In this document: in pieces, positions 51,449 through 61,156 of the stretch
Position numbering within the stretch: the first letter of the stretch is position 1
How the letters are laid out: each line of letters begins with the position of its first letter
From: Microbacterium sp. 2FI
GTDB lineage: Bacteria > Actinomycetota > Actinomycetes > Actinomycetales > Microbacteriaceae
Direction of reading: 5' to 3'
DNA: 64,000 nucleotides
NCBI RefSeq assembly: GCF_005502885.1
Contig: NZ_SCMR01000001.1
Location: 186,001 to 250,000, forward strand
Made by a program: the position numbers and the translations under genes
The notes under the pieces: generated by a model
Database searches by the model: none
Told to the model about the DNA's origin: nothing
The model's input: the letters and a program-made list of their open reading frames with translations, nothing else

Positions 51449-52810
51449 ATGACCGAGATCACCCGAGACGTCGTGATCGTCGGAGCCGGCGCTGCCGGTC
51501 TGACGGCAGCCAACGCCCTCAAGAAGGCGGGGCTCTCGGTCGCCGTCCTCGAGGCGCGCGATCGCGTGGGCGGGCGCCTGTGGACCGACGTCATCGACGG
51601 CGCGATGCTCGAGATCGGCGGCCAGTGGGTCTCGCCCGATCAGGAGGCACTCAAGGAGACGATCGAGGAGCTCGGGCTCGAGACCTACCGCCGCTATCGC
51701 GAGGGCGACTCGGTCTACGTCAACGAGGCGGGTGAACTCACTCGGTTCACCGGCGAGATCTTCCCGGTCAAGCCGGAGACGGAGAAGGAGATCGTCCGGC
51801 TGATCGAGCTGCTCGACGAGCTCGTCGCCGAGGTCGACCCCGACAAGCCGTGGGAGCACCCGAACGCGGAAGAGCTCGACCGCGTCTCGTTCGAGGCATG
51901 GCTCGAGCAGCAGACCGAAGACCAGGAAGCGCGCGACAACATCGCCCTGTTCATCGCCGGTGCGATGCTCACCAAGCCGGCGTACGCGTTCTCGGCGCTG
52001 CAGGCGCTCCTCATGGCAGCCAGCGCCGGCAGCTTCTCGCACCTGGTCGACGCGGACTACATCCTGGACGAGCGGGTCGTGGGGGGCCTCCAGCAGGTGC
52101 CGCTGCTGCTCGCCGAGCGACTCGGCGACGACGTGTTCCTCGGCCAGCCGGTCCACACGGTCGAGTGGGGTGAGAAGGGCGTGACCCTTCTCACCGACGG
52201 TGACATGACCGTGCGGGCGCGGTTCGCGATCCTCGCCCACGCGCCGATCCTCTACCCGTGGATCGACTTCAATCCGGCGCTTCCCCGCCTCAAGCAGCAG
52301 ATGCACCAGCACATCTCGATGGGCTTCGTCATCAAGGTGCACGCGGTCTACGACCGCCCGTTCTGGCGCGAGCAGGGGTTGTCGGGAACGGCGTTCAGCC
52401 CGTACGAGATCTCCCACGAGGCATACGACAACACCAATCACGGCGACGAGCGCGGCACGCTCGTCGGATTCGTCTCCGATCGCAACGCCGACGACCTCTT
52501 CCGGGTATCGGCCGACGAGCGCAAGGCCCGCATCCTCGAGTCGCTGTCGCACTACTTCGGCCCCGAGGCCAAAGAACCCGTCGTCTACTTCGAGAGCGAT
52601 TGGGGCGCCGAGGAGTGGACCCGCGGCGCCTACGCCGCCAGTTTCGACCTGGGCGGGCTCCACCGCTACGGAGCGGATCTGCGGACCCCCGTCGGCCCCA
52701 TCCACTTCGCATGCAGCGATATGGCCGGAGCCGGCTACCAGCACGTCGACGGCGCGGTCCGGATGGGCCGCCTCGTCGCCGCCAACATCATCGAGGAGGC
52801 CCGCCGATGA
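51449..52810 (+). CDS. puo: Putrescine oxidase / flavin monoamine oxidase
   Basis: The 453-residue enzyme has DVVIVGAGAAGLTAANALKK (FAD site), the GG doublet VLEARDRVGGRLWTD, EIGGQWVSPDQEALKETIEE and a C-terminal FAD motif GAGYQHVDGAVRMGRLVAAN. The pattern matches Rhodococcus and Micrococcus putrescine oxidases, which form 4-aminobutanal, ammonia and hydrogen peroxide. Aminobutanal then goes to GABA by the aldehyde dehydrogenase. AAGGAG lies just before ATG 51449. The substrate is inferred from family and context; other amines are possible. Confidence 0.85.
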   Translation: MTEITRDVVIVGAGAAGLTAANALKKAGLSVAVLEARDRVGGRLWTDVIDGAMLEIGGQWVSPDQEALKETIEELGLETYRRYREGDSVYVNEAGELTRFTGEIFPVKPETEKEIVRLIELLDELVAEVDPDKPWEHPNAEELDRVSFEAWLEQQTEDQEARDNIALFIAGAMLTKPAYAFSALQALLMAASAGSFSHLVDADYILDERVVGGLQQVPLLLAERLGDDVFLGQPVHTVEWGEKGVTLLTDGDMTVRARFAILAHAPILYPWIDFNPALPRLKQQMHQHISMGFVIKVHAVYDRPFWREQGLSGTAFSPYEISHEAYDNTNHGDERGTLVGFVSDRNADDLFRVSADERKARILESLSHYFGPEAKEPVVYFESDWGAEEWTRGAYAASFDLGGLHRYGADLRTPVGPIHFACSDMAGAGYQHVDGAVRMGRLVAANIIEEARR

Positions 52811-53688
52811 GCGGACACATCGTCGTCGGCTACACCGCGACCGACGCCGGCGCCGATGCCGTCGCACTCGGCGCGCGGCTGGCCGCCGCATCGGGCGCGT
52901 CGCTGGACGTCGTCGTCATCCTGCCCGCCGACGACCGCAGCGTCATCACGCCGCCCGGAGCCGGCTATGACCGGTACCTCCGCGAACAGGCGACGACATG
53001 GCTCGCCGAAGCGGTGCAGGGGATCCCCGATGCCATCCCGCACGGCACGCACATCCGCTACGGCGACTCCTTCGCGGAGGGCCTCGTGGGCGCAGCGGGA
53101 GAGCTCGGAGCCTCGCACATCGTGGTCGGCGCCGCCAACGGAGGCCTGCGCGGCCGGCACCGTCTCGGCACGGTGGCCACCGAGCTGCTGCACTCGTCCG
53201 ATGTGCCCGTCGTGCTCGCGCCCGAGGGCTCGCGCCGCATCGACCCGGCCAACGGCATCACCCGCATCACGTGCGCGATCGGCACCCGCCCGGGCGCGAG
53301 CGCGCTGCTGGACGAGAGCGTCGCGCTGGCCGCGGCGACCGGCGCCGAGCTGCGACTGCTCTCGCTCGTCTCGGTCGACCTCCCGGCGACCGTCGACACC
53401 GGCGTCATCCGCATCGCCGGTGCCGCCCACGCCGACGAGGTGCTCACCCAGGCGCTGGCGGCGCTTCCCGACGGCATCGAGGCCGATGTCGTGGTGGCAC
53501 GCGGCGACAGCATCGAAGACGCCGTCTCGCACCTCAGCTGGGAACCGGGCGAGCTCGCCGTCGTCGGCTCCAGCCGCCTCGCACAGCCGCGGCGCCTCTT
53601 CCTCGGCTCGACGGCGGCGAAGATGCTGCACGAGCTTCCGGTTCCGATGGTCGTCGTGCCCCGCACGCGCACCAGCGAAGGAGCATGA
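52807..53688 (+). CDS. Universal stress protein with two Usp domains
   Basis: The 293-residue protein has two UspA domains, residues 1-145 and 150-290. The first has HIVVGYTATDAGADAV and GAANGGLRGRHRLGTVATEL, and the second VVGSSRLAQPRRLFLGSTAA. The nucleotide-binding G-x2-G-x9-G-S/T pattern is present. It overlaps the oxidase stop (ATGA). A stress protein inside a peroxide-generating oxidase operon may protect or tune the pathway, an inference. Confidence 0.88.
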   Translation: MSGHIVVGYTATDAGADAVALGARLAAASGASLDVVVILPADDRSVITPPGAGYDRYLREQATTWLAEAVQGIPDAIPHGTHIRYGDSFAEGLVGAAGELGASHIVVGAANGGLRGRHRLGTVATELLHSSDVPVVLAPEGSRRIDPANGITRITCAIGTRPGASALLDESVALAAATGAELRLLSLVSVDLPATVDTGVIRIAGAAHADEVLTQALAALPDGIEADVVVARGDSIEDAVSHLSWEPGELAVVGSSRLAQPRRLFLGSTAAKMLHELPVPMVVVPRTRTSEGA

Positions 53689-53690
53689 CC

Positions 53691-55241
53691 ATGAGCACCA
53701 CTCCCGAATCCCCGACAACGGCCGGCGAGCCTCTGACCGGAGGGCTGTCGAAGAAGGGCCTGAGCGCCGGCACCGTCGGCCTCATCGGCGCCGTCGTCAT
53801 CGGCATCTCGTGCATCGCCCCCGCCTATACGCTCACCGCAGCGCTCGGCCCCACGGTCTCCGAGGTCGGCTTCCAGGTGCCCGGCATCATCCTGCTCGGG
53901 TTCATCCCGATGCTGCTGGTGGCCTTCGGCTATCGCGAACTCAACCGGCAGATGCCCGACTCGGGTACGTCGTTCACGTGGGCCGCGCGCGCCTTCGGCC
54001 CCTGGGTGGGCTGGATGGCGGGGTGGGGCCTGATCGCAGCGACGATCCTCGTGCTGTCGAATCTCGCCGGCATCGCGGTGGAGTTCCTCTTCCTCCTGAT
54101 CGATCAGATCGCCGGGAGCCCGGGCACGATCGCCGAACTGGCCTTCAACCCCTTCATCAACGTCGCGGTGTGCCTGCTGTTCATGCTGGGTGCGACCCTC
54201 ATCTCGTATCGCGACATGCAGACGACGCAGAAGCTGCAGTACGTGCTCGTGAGCTTCCAGGTGCTCGTGCTGCTGGTCTTCTCGATCGCGGCGTTCTTCC
54301 ATGTCGCCAACGGCACCGCGTTCGACGCGAGCCCGGTCGAACTGAGCTGGTTCAACCCGTTCGTGGTCACCCCGGCGATCGCGATCGTCGCGGGCCTGTC
54401 GCTCTCGATCTTCATCTTCTGGGGGTGGGATGTCACCCTCACCATGAACGAGGAGACGAAGGACCCCGAGAAGACGCCGGGCCGTGCCGCGACCGTCACG
54501 GTCGTCACGATCGTGATCCTGTACCTGCTGATCTCGGTCTCGCTCCTCTCGTTCGCCGGCACGGGGACCGAGGGGCTCGGCCTCGGCAACGAAGAGATCC
54601 AGGCGAACGTGTTCTTCTATCTGAGCGGTCCGATCCTCGGCCCCCTCGCGTTCCTCGTCTCGCTCGCGGTGCTCACGAGTTCGGCATCCTCGCTGCAGTC
54701 GACCTTCGTCGGCCCCGCCCGTACCCTCCTCGCGATGGGTCACTACGGCGCGCTGCCGCCGAAGTTCGCACAGGTCTCGCCGCGATTCTTCACCCCGGGG
54801 TACGCGACGATCGTGTCGGCCATCGTCGCATCGGTGTTCTACGCGGTGATGCGCTTCCTGAACGAGAACGTGCTGTGGGACACGATCACGACCCTCGGCA
54901 TGATGATCTGCTTCTACTACGGCATCACGGCGTTCGCGTGCGTGTGGTATTTCCGGAAGCAATGGTTCGACTCGGCGCGCAGCTTCGTCTTCACGCTGCT
55001 GTTCCCGCTCGTCGGCGGCATCATCCTGTTCGCCCTGTTCTGGATCACGCTCTTCGAGAGCATGGACCCCGACTACGGCAGCGGCACCGAGTGGTTCGGC
55101 CTCGGGAGCGTGTTCGTGCTCGGCGTCGGCATCATCGGACTGGGTATCGTCATCATGATCTGGCAGGCGATCAAGCGCCCCGCCTTCTTCAAGGGCGAGA
55201 CGCTGTCGCTGGATGCCCCCGCGAGCCTGCGCCGACGCTGA
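53691..55241 (+). CDS. APC family amino acid/polyamine permease
   Basis: The 516-residue protein has about twelve membrane helices, with GTVGLIGAVVIGISCIAPAY at helix 1, MPDSGTSFTWAARAFGPWVG, SLSIFIFWGWDVTLTMNEET and SSASSLQSTFVGPARTLLAMG as family landmarks. ATG 53691 is chosen because AAGGAG is eight bases before it but only two from ATG 53685. The gene context points to putrescine or GABA import. Confidence 0.9.
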   Translation: MSTTPESPTTAGEPLTGGLSKKGLSAGTVGLIGAVVIGISCIAPAYTLTAALGPTVSEVGFQVPGIILLGFIPMLLVAFGYRELNRQMPDSGTSFTWAARAFGPWVGWMAGWGLIAATILVLSNLAGIAVEFLFLLIDQIAGSPGTIAELAFNPFINVAVCLLFMLGATLISYRDMQTTQKLQYVLVSFQVLVLLVFSIAAFFHVANGTAFDASPVELSWFNPFVVTPAIAIVAGLSLSIFIFWGWDVTLTMNEETKDPEKTPGRAATVTVVTIVILYLLISVSLLSFAGTGTEGLGLGNEEIQANVFFYLSGPILGPLAFLVSLAVLTSSASSLQSTFVGPARTLLAMGHYGALPPKFAQVSPRFFTPGYATIVSAIVASVFYAVMRFLNENVLWDTITTLGMMICFYYGITAFACVWYFRKQWFDSARSFVFTLLFPLVGGIILFALFWITLFESMDPDYGSGTEWFGLGSVFVLGVGIIGLGIVIMIWQAIKRPAFFKGETLSLDAPASLRRR

Positions 55242-55297
55242 CACTGACGCACCCGACACTGCAGACCATTCCACCCCTTCGATCGGAGACAGAACCC

Positions 55298-56659
55298 ATG
55301 AGCGACTACGCCGTCGTCAACCCCGCAACGGGCGAGACCCTGGCCACCTACCCGACGATCACCGACGACGCTCTCGAGAAGGTCATCACCGATGCGGATG
55401 CCGCGTACCGCACGTGGCGGAACGAAGACGTCGCCGAGCGCGCCGCGCGCATCCGCAAGGTCGCCGACCTCCACCGCGAGCGCCGCGACGAACTCGCCGC
55501 GATCATCGTGCGCGAGATGGGCAAGCCCCTCGAGGCGGCGCTCGGCGAAGTCGACTTCGCCGCGGACATCACCGAGTACTACGCCGACCATGCCGACAAG
55601 ATCACCGGCGACCACCCGATCGACATCGACGGAGAGGGTACGGCGGTGATCCGGCGCTCGGCGCTCGGCGTGCTCCTGGGCATCATGCCCTGGAACTTCC
55701 CGTACTACCAGGTCGCCCGCTTCGCTGCGCCGAACATCGTGATCGGTAACACGATCATCCTCAAGCATGCAGGACAGTGCCCGGAGTCCGCCGCCGCGAT
55801 CGAGGCGATGTACCACGACGCGGGCCTCGCCGGGGTGTACACGAACGTCTACGCGAGTAACGATCAGGCGGCGACGATCATCGCCGATCACCGTGTGCAA
55901 GGGGTCTCGGTCACCGGTTCGGAGCGCGCGGGCGCCGCGGTCGCCGAGGTCGCGGGACGCAACCTCAAGAAGGTCGCTCTCGAGCTCGGCGGATCGGATC
56001 CCTTCATCCTGCTGTCGACGGATGACCTCGAAGGCGCGGTGCAGGCCGCGGTCGATGCGCGCCTCGACAACACGGGTCAGTCGTGCAACGCCGCGAAGCG
56101 CTTCATCGTCGTCGACGGGCTGTATGACGAGTTCCTCGAGAAGTTCAGCGCGAAGATGGCAGCGGCGAAGGTCGGCGACCCGTTCGCGGAAGACACTGTG
56201 CTCGGCCCGCTCTCGTCGCTGACGGCGGCCGAGCGACTCGCCGAGCAGGTCGACAAGGCCGTCGCTCAGGGGGCCACCCTCGTCACCGGCGGCACGCGAG
56301 ACGGGGCGTACTACCCGGGCACCGTCCTCACCGGCGTGACCGCTGAGATGGACGCGTACAGCGAAGAGTTCTTCGGTCCTGTGGGCGTCGTCTACAAAGT
56401 GGCTGACGAGGACGAGGCGGTGAAGGTCGCCAACGACACGAGCTTCGGTCTCGGGTCGTACGTCTTCACGACCGACGAGGAGCAGGCCGCGCGTATCGCC
56501 GACAAGATCGACGCCGGCATGGTCTACGTCAACGTCGTGCTCGCAGACGAGCCGGGGCTCCCGTTCGGCGGCGTGAAGCGCTCGGGCACCTCGCGCGAGA
56601 TGGGACTCCTCGCTGCCGACGAGTTCGTCAACAAGAAGCTCATCCGCATCGGCGCGTAG
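55298..56659 (+). CDS. Aldehyde dehydrogenase, succinate-semialdehyde/aminobutanal type
   Basis: The 453-residue NAD(P)-dependent enzyme has LLGIMPWNFPYYQVARFAAP, VSVTGSERAGAAVAEVAGR, the general base Glu in VALELGGSDPFILLS and the catalytic Cys in DNTGQSCNAAKRFIVVDG. It most resembles the succinate-semialdehyde dehydrogenase group. In this operon it can oxidise aminobutanal to GABA, succinate semialdehyde to succinate, or both. GGAGAC lies before ATG 55298. Confidence 0.88.
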   Translation: MSDYAVVNPATGETLATYPTITDDALEKVITDADAAYRTWRNEDVAERAARIRKVADLHRERRDELAAIIVREMGKPLEAALGEVDFAADITEYYADHADKITGDHPIDIDGEGTAVIRRSALGVLLGIMPWNFPYYQVARFAAPNIVIGNTIILKHAGQCPESAAAIEAMYHDAGLAGVYTNVYASNDQAATIIADHRVQGVSVTGSERAGAAVAEVAGRNLKKVALELGGSDPFILLSTDDLEGAVQAAVDARLDNTGQSCNAAKRFIVVDGLYDEFLEKFSAKMAAAKVGDPFAEDTVLGPLSSLTAAERLAEQVDKAVAQGATLVTGGTRDGAYYPGTVLTGVTAEMDAYSEEFFGPVGVVYKVADEDEAVKVANDTSFGLGSYVFTTDEEQAARIADKIDAGMVYVNVVLADEPGLPFGGVKRSGTSREMGLLAADEFVNKKLIRIGA

Positions 56660-56663
56660 TCGG

Positions 56664-57305
56664 TCACCGCTCCGAGGCTCGCGCGGCGTCCTGCGCTGCG
56701 CGAGCCTCGGAGAGGGCCTCGTCGGCCCACACCACCTGCTGCGGCGTGCCCCAGCGCCGCGCAGCATCCTTGGCCGACTCGAACTCGTGCACGGCCTCGG
56801 TGAACCGGCCCGCATCCAAGAGCACCGATCCGGCGTTGTTGTGCAGTGCGACGTGCCAGCGGAGGGTGCGCTCGTCAGCGGTCTCCGCGAGTGCGCGCAG
56901 CGCTTCGCTCGTCCATTCCTCAGCGCGCTCCGGGTCGGCGATCGCGAGCATGTGGATCGCGTCGACGTGCAGGAACGTCAGGCGAGCGGATGCTGCCACC
57001 GCGGCGGCCGAGTGGAACAGGGAAACCGCCGCGACGGGGTCACCGCCCGAGTTGCGCAGGCGGCCTCGCTCCAGGGCGATTCGCGCGGCGACGGCCGCGT
57101 GATCGGGTGCTCCCAGCGTGTCGATCAGTGCGTCGGCCTCGGCGAACCGGCCCTGCAGGCCGAGTGCCCTCGCGACCTGGGTGTCGAGTTCGGCGCGGGT
57201 CGCATCGTCCGGAGCCTCCGCGCGCGCCGCCCGCAGGCGGAGCTCTGAGCCTGCCGGATCGGAGAAGTCCCAGAGCGCGTCGAGCCGGGACTGCGAGATC
57301 GTCAT
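56664..57305 (-). CDS. Tetratricopeptide-like repeat protein
   Basis: The 213-residue protein is made of alanine-rich helix pairs, as in LDTQVARALGLQGRFAEADA, ARIALERGRLRNSGGDPVAA, WHVALHNNAGSVLLDAGRFT and EAVHEFESAKDAARRWG. These fit TPR packing. ATG 57305 is chosen (MTISQSRLDALWDF). It is convergent with the aldehyde dehydrogenase gene by only four bases. No partner is known. Confidence 0.75.
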   Translation of the reverse strand: MTISQSRLDALWDFSDPAGSELRLRAARAEAPDDATRAELDTQVARALGLQGRFAEADALIDTLGAPDHAAVAARIALERGRLRNSGGDPVAAVSLFHSAAAVAASARLTFLHVDAIHMLAIADPERAEEWTSEALRALAETADERTLRWHVALHNNAGSVLLDAGRFTEAVHEFESAKDAARRWGTPQQVVWADEALSEARAAQDAARASER

Positions 57306-57370
57306 GACCAGCATCGTATTCACGGCCCGGCGCCCTGTCGCCCGTGCCACGAGAAGAGCAGGATGGGGTC

Positions 57371-57808
57371 ATGGCAGAGACAACCGACCCCGTCGTCGTG
57401 CTGACCGACGAGCAATGCTGGGAGAGGCTGCGCGGGCAGCAGCTCGGCCGACTCGTCACCCGTGTGGGCGATGTGCTCGACATCTTTCCGGTGAACTACG
57501 TCGTCGACGGGCAGGGCGTGCTGTTCCGCACGGCCCAGGGGAGCAAGCTGTTCGAGCTGACGGTCAACGACGAGGTGCTTTTCGAGGTCGACGACCATAC
57601 CGAGGTGGACGCGTGGAGCGTCATCGTCCGCGGGCACGCGCGCCCGCTCGAGACCTCGGCCGAGGTCGAACGCGCGGATGCTCTGGGGCTCACTCCCTGG
57701 ATTCCGACTCTCAAGTACACGTACGTCCACGTCGATGCCGCGTCGCTCTCGGGCAGGGCCTTCGCACGGGGTCCGGAACCCGATCGGTACGGCGTGCAGC
57801 AGTACTGA
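57371..57808 (+). CDS. Pyridoxamine 5'-phosphate oxidase-fold flavin/cofactor-binding protein
   Basis: The 145-residue split-barrel protein starts with LTDEQCWERLRGQQLGRLVT, then DIFPVNYVVDGQGVLFRT, and SVIVRGHARPLETSAEVE. This is the actinobacterial FMN- or F420-type small binding group rather than true PdxH. Function not defined. It faces away from the TPR gene. Confidence 0.8.
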   Translation: MAETTDPVVVLTDEQCWERLRGQQLGRLVTRVGDVLDIFPVNYVVDGQGVLFRTAQGSKLFELTVNDEVLFEVDDHTEVDAWSVIVRGHARPLETSAEVERADALGLTPWIPTLKYTYVHVDAASLSGRAFARGPEPDRYGVQQY

Positions 57809-57888
57809 CGGGCCCGTCCCGGTTCGCGGCGCCTCGGGGCATGCCGTACACTGGGACGTGCAGTTGAAGTCTGCATTCTTTCGCCGTG

Positions 57889-57962
57889 CCCGCCAGTCGG
57901 GCGGGTTTCCCCTCGCAAGGTCAGGGTGGAAGACTGTGGGCATCCCGAGACCTCCGGGTCTC
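57889..57962 (+). promoter_or_regulatory. Hairpins upstream of tRNA-Trp
   Basis: CCCGCC-AGTCG-GGCGGG at 57889-57905 is followed by TTTCCCC, like a weak terminator. GAGACC-TCCG-GGTCTC at 57947-57962 ends one base before the tRNA. They may separate this unit from the upstream gene and mark a processing point. No clear promoter boxes. Confidence 0.35.
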
Positions 57963-57963
57963 T

Positions 57964-58036
<73 letters not shown>

Positions 58037-58072
58037 CGCGTCAGCGGAAGCTGACACATGGAAGGTAATCAG

Positions 58073-58351
58073 GTGGCATCGATGGTCCAGGACGAGCCGA
58101 AGGGCGAAGTCGTCGCGGCGAATGCCGGCGCACCCCGCGAGAAGAAGCCCAACGTCTTCGCGCGGATCGCGCTGTTCATTCGGCAGGTCTTCGCCGAACT
58201 CCGCAAGGTCGTCACGCCGACCCGTCAGGAGCTGCTCAAGTACACCGGTGTCGTGCTGGGGTTCGTCGTCGTGATGATGGCGATCGTCTATGGACTGGAC
58301 CTGTTCTTCGTCTGGCTGACCGCCCAGATCTTCGGAGTGCCGACCGCCTGA
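58073..58351 (+). CDS. secE: Preprotein translocase subunit SecE
   Basis: The 92-residue membrane subunit of the Sec channel has the conserved amphipathic stretch FIRQVFAELRKVVTPTRQEL and one transmembrane helix, YTGVVLGFVVVMMAIVYGLD. The first 30 residues are charged and variable. GTG 58073 has GGAAGG seven bases upstream; an ATG at 58082 is also possible. It lies between tRNA-Trp and nusG. Confidence 0.94.
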   Translation: MASMVQDEPKGEVVAANAGAPREKKPNVFARIALFIRQVFAELRKVVTPTRQELLKYTGVVLGFVVVMMAIVYGLDLFFVWLTAQIFGVPTA

Positions 58352-58439
58352 TCCGCCCGGATCGACCCCTGAGCCAAGCGATCGAGACTGACGCGGCGGG
58401 TCGAGTCATCCACCGCGGACGAAACGGAAGAGAACGCAA

Positions 58440-59474
58440 GTGTCTGAAAGATATTTCGACGACGCCGACTGGGCGACCGCCGCTGAGCAGAGCTCGGAGG
58501 ACGACGAGGCCCAGGAAGGCAACATCCTCGCCGAGGAGGACCGCGCGAACACCGCGGCCGAGCACGTGGCGATCCACATCGTGGATGACGCCGACGACGA
58601 GGACCTGTCCGACGACCTGGACGACATCGACATCGACGACCCGGAGGCCGACGCCATCGTGAACGACGCCCTGAACCTCGACGAGACCGCCGAGACCGAG
58701 GCCGCCGCCGAGGTGCTCAACGACTCCATCGCCGAGGAGGAGGCCGAGCACGCGGCCGAGGCGGCCGACGAGGTCACGCCCTACGACGGTCCCGACGTGA
58801 ACGGCGACGAGGACGAGTCCGCGTCCGATTCCGAGGACGACGAGGACGAGGACGAGGACCCCTACGAGGCGTTCCGCCTCGAACTGCGCACGCTTCCCGG
58901 CAAGTGGTACGTCATCCACTCCTACGCGGGCTTCGAGCGCAAGGTGAAGGCCAACATCGAGCAGCGCAAGTCCACGCTCGAGGTCGAGGAAGACATCTAC
59001 CAGATCGAGGTCCCCATGGAGGACGTCGTCGAGATCAAGAACGGTCAGCGCAAGATGGTCACGCGCGTCCGGATCCCCGGCTACGTGCTCGTGCGCATGG
59101 AGCTCAACGAAGACACCTGGTCGGTCGTGCGTCACACGCCCGGCGTCACGGGCTTCGTGGGCAACGCCCACAACCCGACCCCGCTCCGGTTCGAAGAGGC
59201 CTTCAACATGCTGAAGAGCCTCGTCGAGGTCAAGGAAGTCGCGCCGACCAAGGCGGGCGCCCCCAAGGGCGGCCAGGCCGTCGCGCGCAGCATCGTCACC
59301 GAGGTCGACTTCGAGGTCGGCGAGACGATCACGATCAAGGAGGGCTCGTTCGCGGGTCTTCCGGGCTCCATCAGCGAGATCAAGCCCGAGAGCGGCAAGC
59401 TCACGGTCCTCGTCTCGCTCTTCGAGCGCGAGACCCCGGTCGAGCTGTCGTTCGACCAGGTCACCAAGCAGTAA
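58440..59474 (+). CDS. nusG: Transcription elongation/antitermination factor NusG
   Basis: The 344-residue protein has an extremely acidic, probably disordered N-terminus (residues 1-148). The NGN domain runs from about residue 152 ([20 protein letters not shown]) to 260 and the KOW domain from about 290 ([20 protein letters not shown]). It binds RNA polymerase and links to Rho or ribosomes. It starts at GTG 58440 after AGAGAACGCAA. It lies between secE and rplK. Confidence 0.95.
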   Translation: MSERYFDDADWATAAEQSSEDDEAQEGNILAEEDRANTAAEHVAIHIVDDADDEDLSDDLDDIDIDDPEADAIVNDALNLDETAETEAAAEVLNDSIAEEEAEHAAEAADEVTPYDGPDVNGDEDESASDSEDDEDEDEDPYEAFRLELRTLPGKWYVIHSYAGFERKVKANIEQRKSTLEVEEDIYQIEVPMEDVVEIKNGQRKMVTRVRIPGYVLVRMELNEDTWSVVRHTPGVTGFVGNAHNPTPLRFEEAFNMLKSLVEVKEVAPTKAGAPKGGQAVARSIVTEVDFEVGETITIKEGSFAGLPGSISEIKPESGKLTVLVSLFERETPVELSFDQVTKQ

Positions 59475-59581
59475 CCACAGACTTCCCGAGGCGAGTCCTC
59501 GGGGGAACCGCGGTCCGGAGATGCCGGACGCGCGGGAGAGATGGGTCAGGCCACTGACCCGCTCGACGAAAGGAAAAGGAA

Positions 59582-60013
59582 ATGGCACCCAAGAAGAAGG
59601 TGACCGGCCTGATCAAGCTCCAGATCAAGGCTGGCGCGGCTAACCCCGCACCGCCCATCGGTCCGGCGCTCGGTCAGCACGGCGTCAACATCATGGAGTT
59701 CTGCAAGGCGTACAACGCCGCGACGGAAGCCCAGCGCGGCAACGTCATCCCCGTGGAGATCACCGTCTACGAGGACCGCAGCTTCACGTTCATCCTCAAG
59801 ACGCCCCCGGCGGCTGAGCTCATCAAGAAGGCCGCTGGCGTCGCCAAGGGCTCGTCGACCCCCCACACGACCAAGGTGGGCAAGCTCACCAAGGACCAGG
59901 TGCGCGAGATCGCCGAGACCAAGATGCCCGACCTGAACGCGAACGACATCGAGGCCGCCTCGCTGATCATCGCGGGAACCGCCCGTTCCATGGGCATCAC
60001 GGTCGAGAGCTGA
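59582..60013 (+). CDS. rplK: 50S ribosomal protein L11
   Basis: The 143-residue protein has [40 protein letters not shown] and the C-terminal 23S-rRNA-binding domain ending MGITVES. It forms the GTPase-associated stalk base. AAAGGAAAAGGAA precedes the ATG. rplA follows after 13 bases. Confidence 0.98.
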   Translation: MAPKKKVTGLIKLQIKAGAANPAPPIGPALGQHGVNIMEFCKAYNAATEAQRGNVIPVEITVYEDRSFTFILKTPPAAELIKKAAGVAKGSSTPHTTKVGKLTKDQVREIAETKMPDLNANDIEAASLIIAGTARSMGITVES

Positions 60014-60026
60014 GGGGATAACGAAA

Positions 60027-60716
60027 ATGGCTACCAAGTCCAAGGCCTTCCAGGCCGCCGCAGCGAAGATCGCTGCTGACACGTTCTACACGCCGACCGA
60101 GGCTGTCGCCCTCGCGAAGCAGACCGGTTCGGCGAAGTTCGACTCCACCGTCGAGGTCGCCCTCAAGCTCGCGGTCGACCCCCGCAAGGCGGACCAGATG
60201 GTGCGCGGCACCGTCATCCTCCCGCACGGCACGGGCAAGACCGCGCGCGTCATCGTGTTCGCGACGGGTCCGGCCGCTGAGGCCGCGATCGCCGCGGGTG
60301 CAGACGAGGTCGGCGGCGCCGAGCTCATCGAGAAGGTCGCCGGCGGCTACACGTCGTTCGACGCGGCTGTCTCGACCCCCGAGCTCATGGGCCAGGTCGG
60401 TCGTCTCGGCAAGGTGCTGGGCCCGCGTGGCCTCATGCCCAACCCGAAGACCGGCACCGTGACCCCCAACCCGGCCAAGGCCGTCGAGGAGATCAAGGGC
60501 GGCAAGATCGAGTTCCGCGTCGACAAGCACGCCAACGTGCACTTCGTCGTCGGCAAGGCGTCCTTCTCGGCCGAGCAGCTCGACGAGAACCTCGCCGCTG
60601 CGCTCGAGGAGATCATCCGCCTCAAGCCCTCGAGCTCGAAGGGTCGCTACATCCAGAAGGGTGCCGTGTCGACCACGTTCGGCCCCGGCATCCCGCTGGA
60701 CGTCAACGCCCTCTGA
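60027..60716 (+). CDS. rplA: 50S ribosomal protein L1
   Basis: The 229-residue protein has the L1 signature [39 protein letters not shown] and [18 protein letters not shown] strands ([14 protein letters not shown]). It forms the mobile L1 stalk and often autoregulates the L11-L1 operon by binding its message. A strong terminator follows. Confidence 0.98.
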   Translation: MATKSKAFQAAAAKIAADTFYTPTEAVALAKQTGSAKFDSTVEVALKLAVDPRKADQMVRGTVILPHGTGKTARVIVFATGPAAEAAIAAGADEVGGAELIEKVAGGYTSFDAAVSTPELMGQVGRLGKVLGPRGLMPNPKTGTVTPNPAKAVEEIKGGKIEFRVDKHANVHFVVGKASFSAEQLDENLAAALEEIIRLKPSSSKGRYIQKGAVSTTFGPGIPLDVNAL

Positions 60717-60764
60717 ACGAGTCGGTGATCGAGGCGGCGCGAGAGCGCTGACTCGAGATCCGTC

Positions 60765-60790
60765 GGGGCCCCACCTTCGGGTGGGGCCCC
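60765..60790 (+). terminator. Terminator of the rplK-rplA operon
   Basis: GGGGCCCCACC-TTCG-GGTGGGGCCCC is a perfect stem with a UUCG tetraloop, followed by TTCGTCGTC. It lies between rplA and the convergent acylphosphatase gene. Confidence 0.85.
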
Positions 60791-60822
60791 TTCGTCGTCG
60801 CCGGGCGGTGCGCCCGCGGGCG

Positions 60823-61098
60823 TCACGCGGTGGGCAGGACCTCGAACCCGGCGCCGCCGACGGGTTCGGCATCCGTCACCGTCGCGTCCGCGACGCGCGA
60901 CCCGGGCGGGCCGTCCGCCATCCAGGCGAGAACCTCGTCGACCTGGGCCGCGGTCCCCTCGAACTCGGCTTCGACGCTGCCGTCGCGGAGGTTCCGCACC
61001 CATCCCGCGACCCCGGCCTCACGCGCGACGATCCTCATCGTGTAGCGGTAGCCGACGCCCTGGACGTCGCCGTCGATGATCACGTGCACGCGCCTCAT
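60823..61098 (-). CDS. acyP: Acylphosphatase
   Basis: The 91-residue enzyme has the catalytic Arg in GDVQGVGYRYTMRIVA and the catalytic Asn in VAGWVRNLRDGSVEAEFEG. It hydrolyses acyl phosphates such as carbamoyl phosphate and 1,3-bisphosphoglycerate. Length and motifs are complete. It is divergent from the DUF1801 gene, 58 bases away. Confidence 0.93.
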   Translation of the reverse strand: MRRVHVIIDGDVQGVGYRYTMRIVAREAGVAGWVRNLRDGSVEAEFEGTAAQVDEVLAWMADGPPGSRVADATVTDAEPVGGAGFEVLPTA

Positions 61099-61156
61099 CG
61101 CTCCATCGTGCCGTGTGGGGCTGTCGTGTGCGAGGGGTGGATGCCAGGATGCCGGT

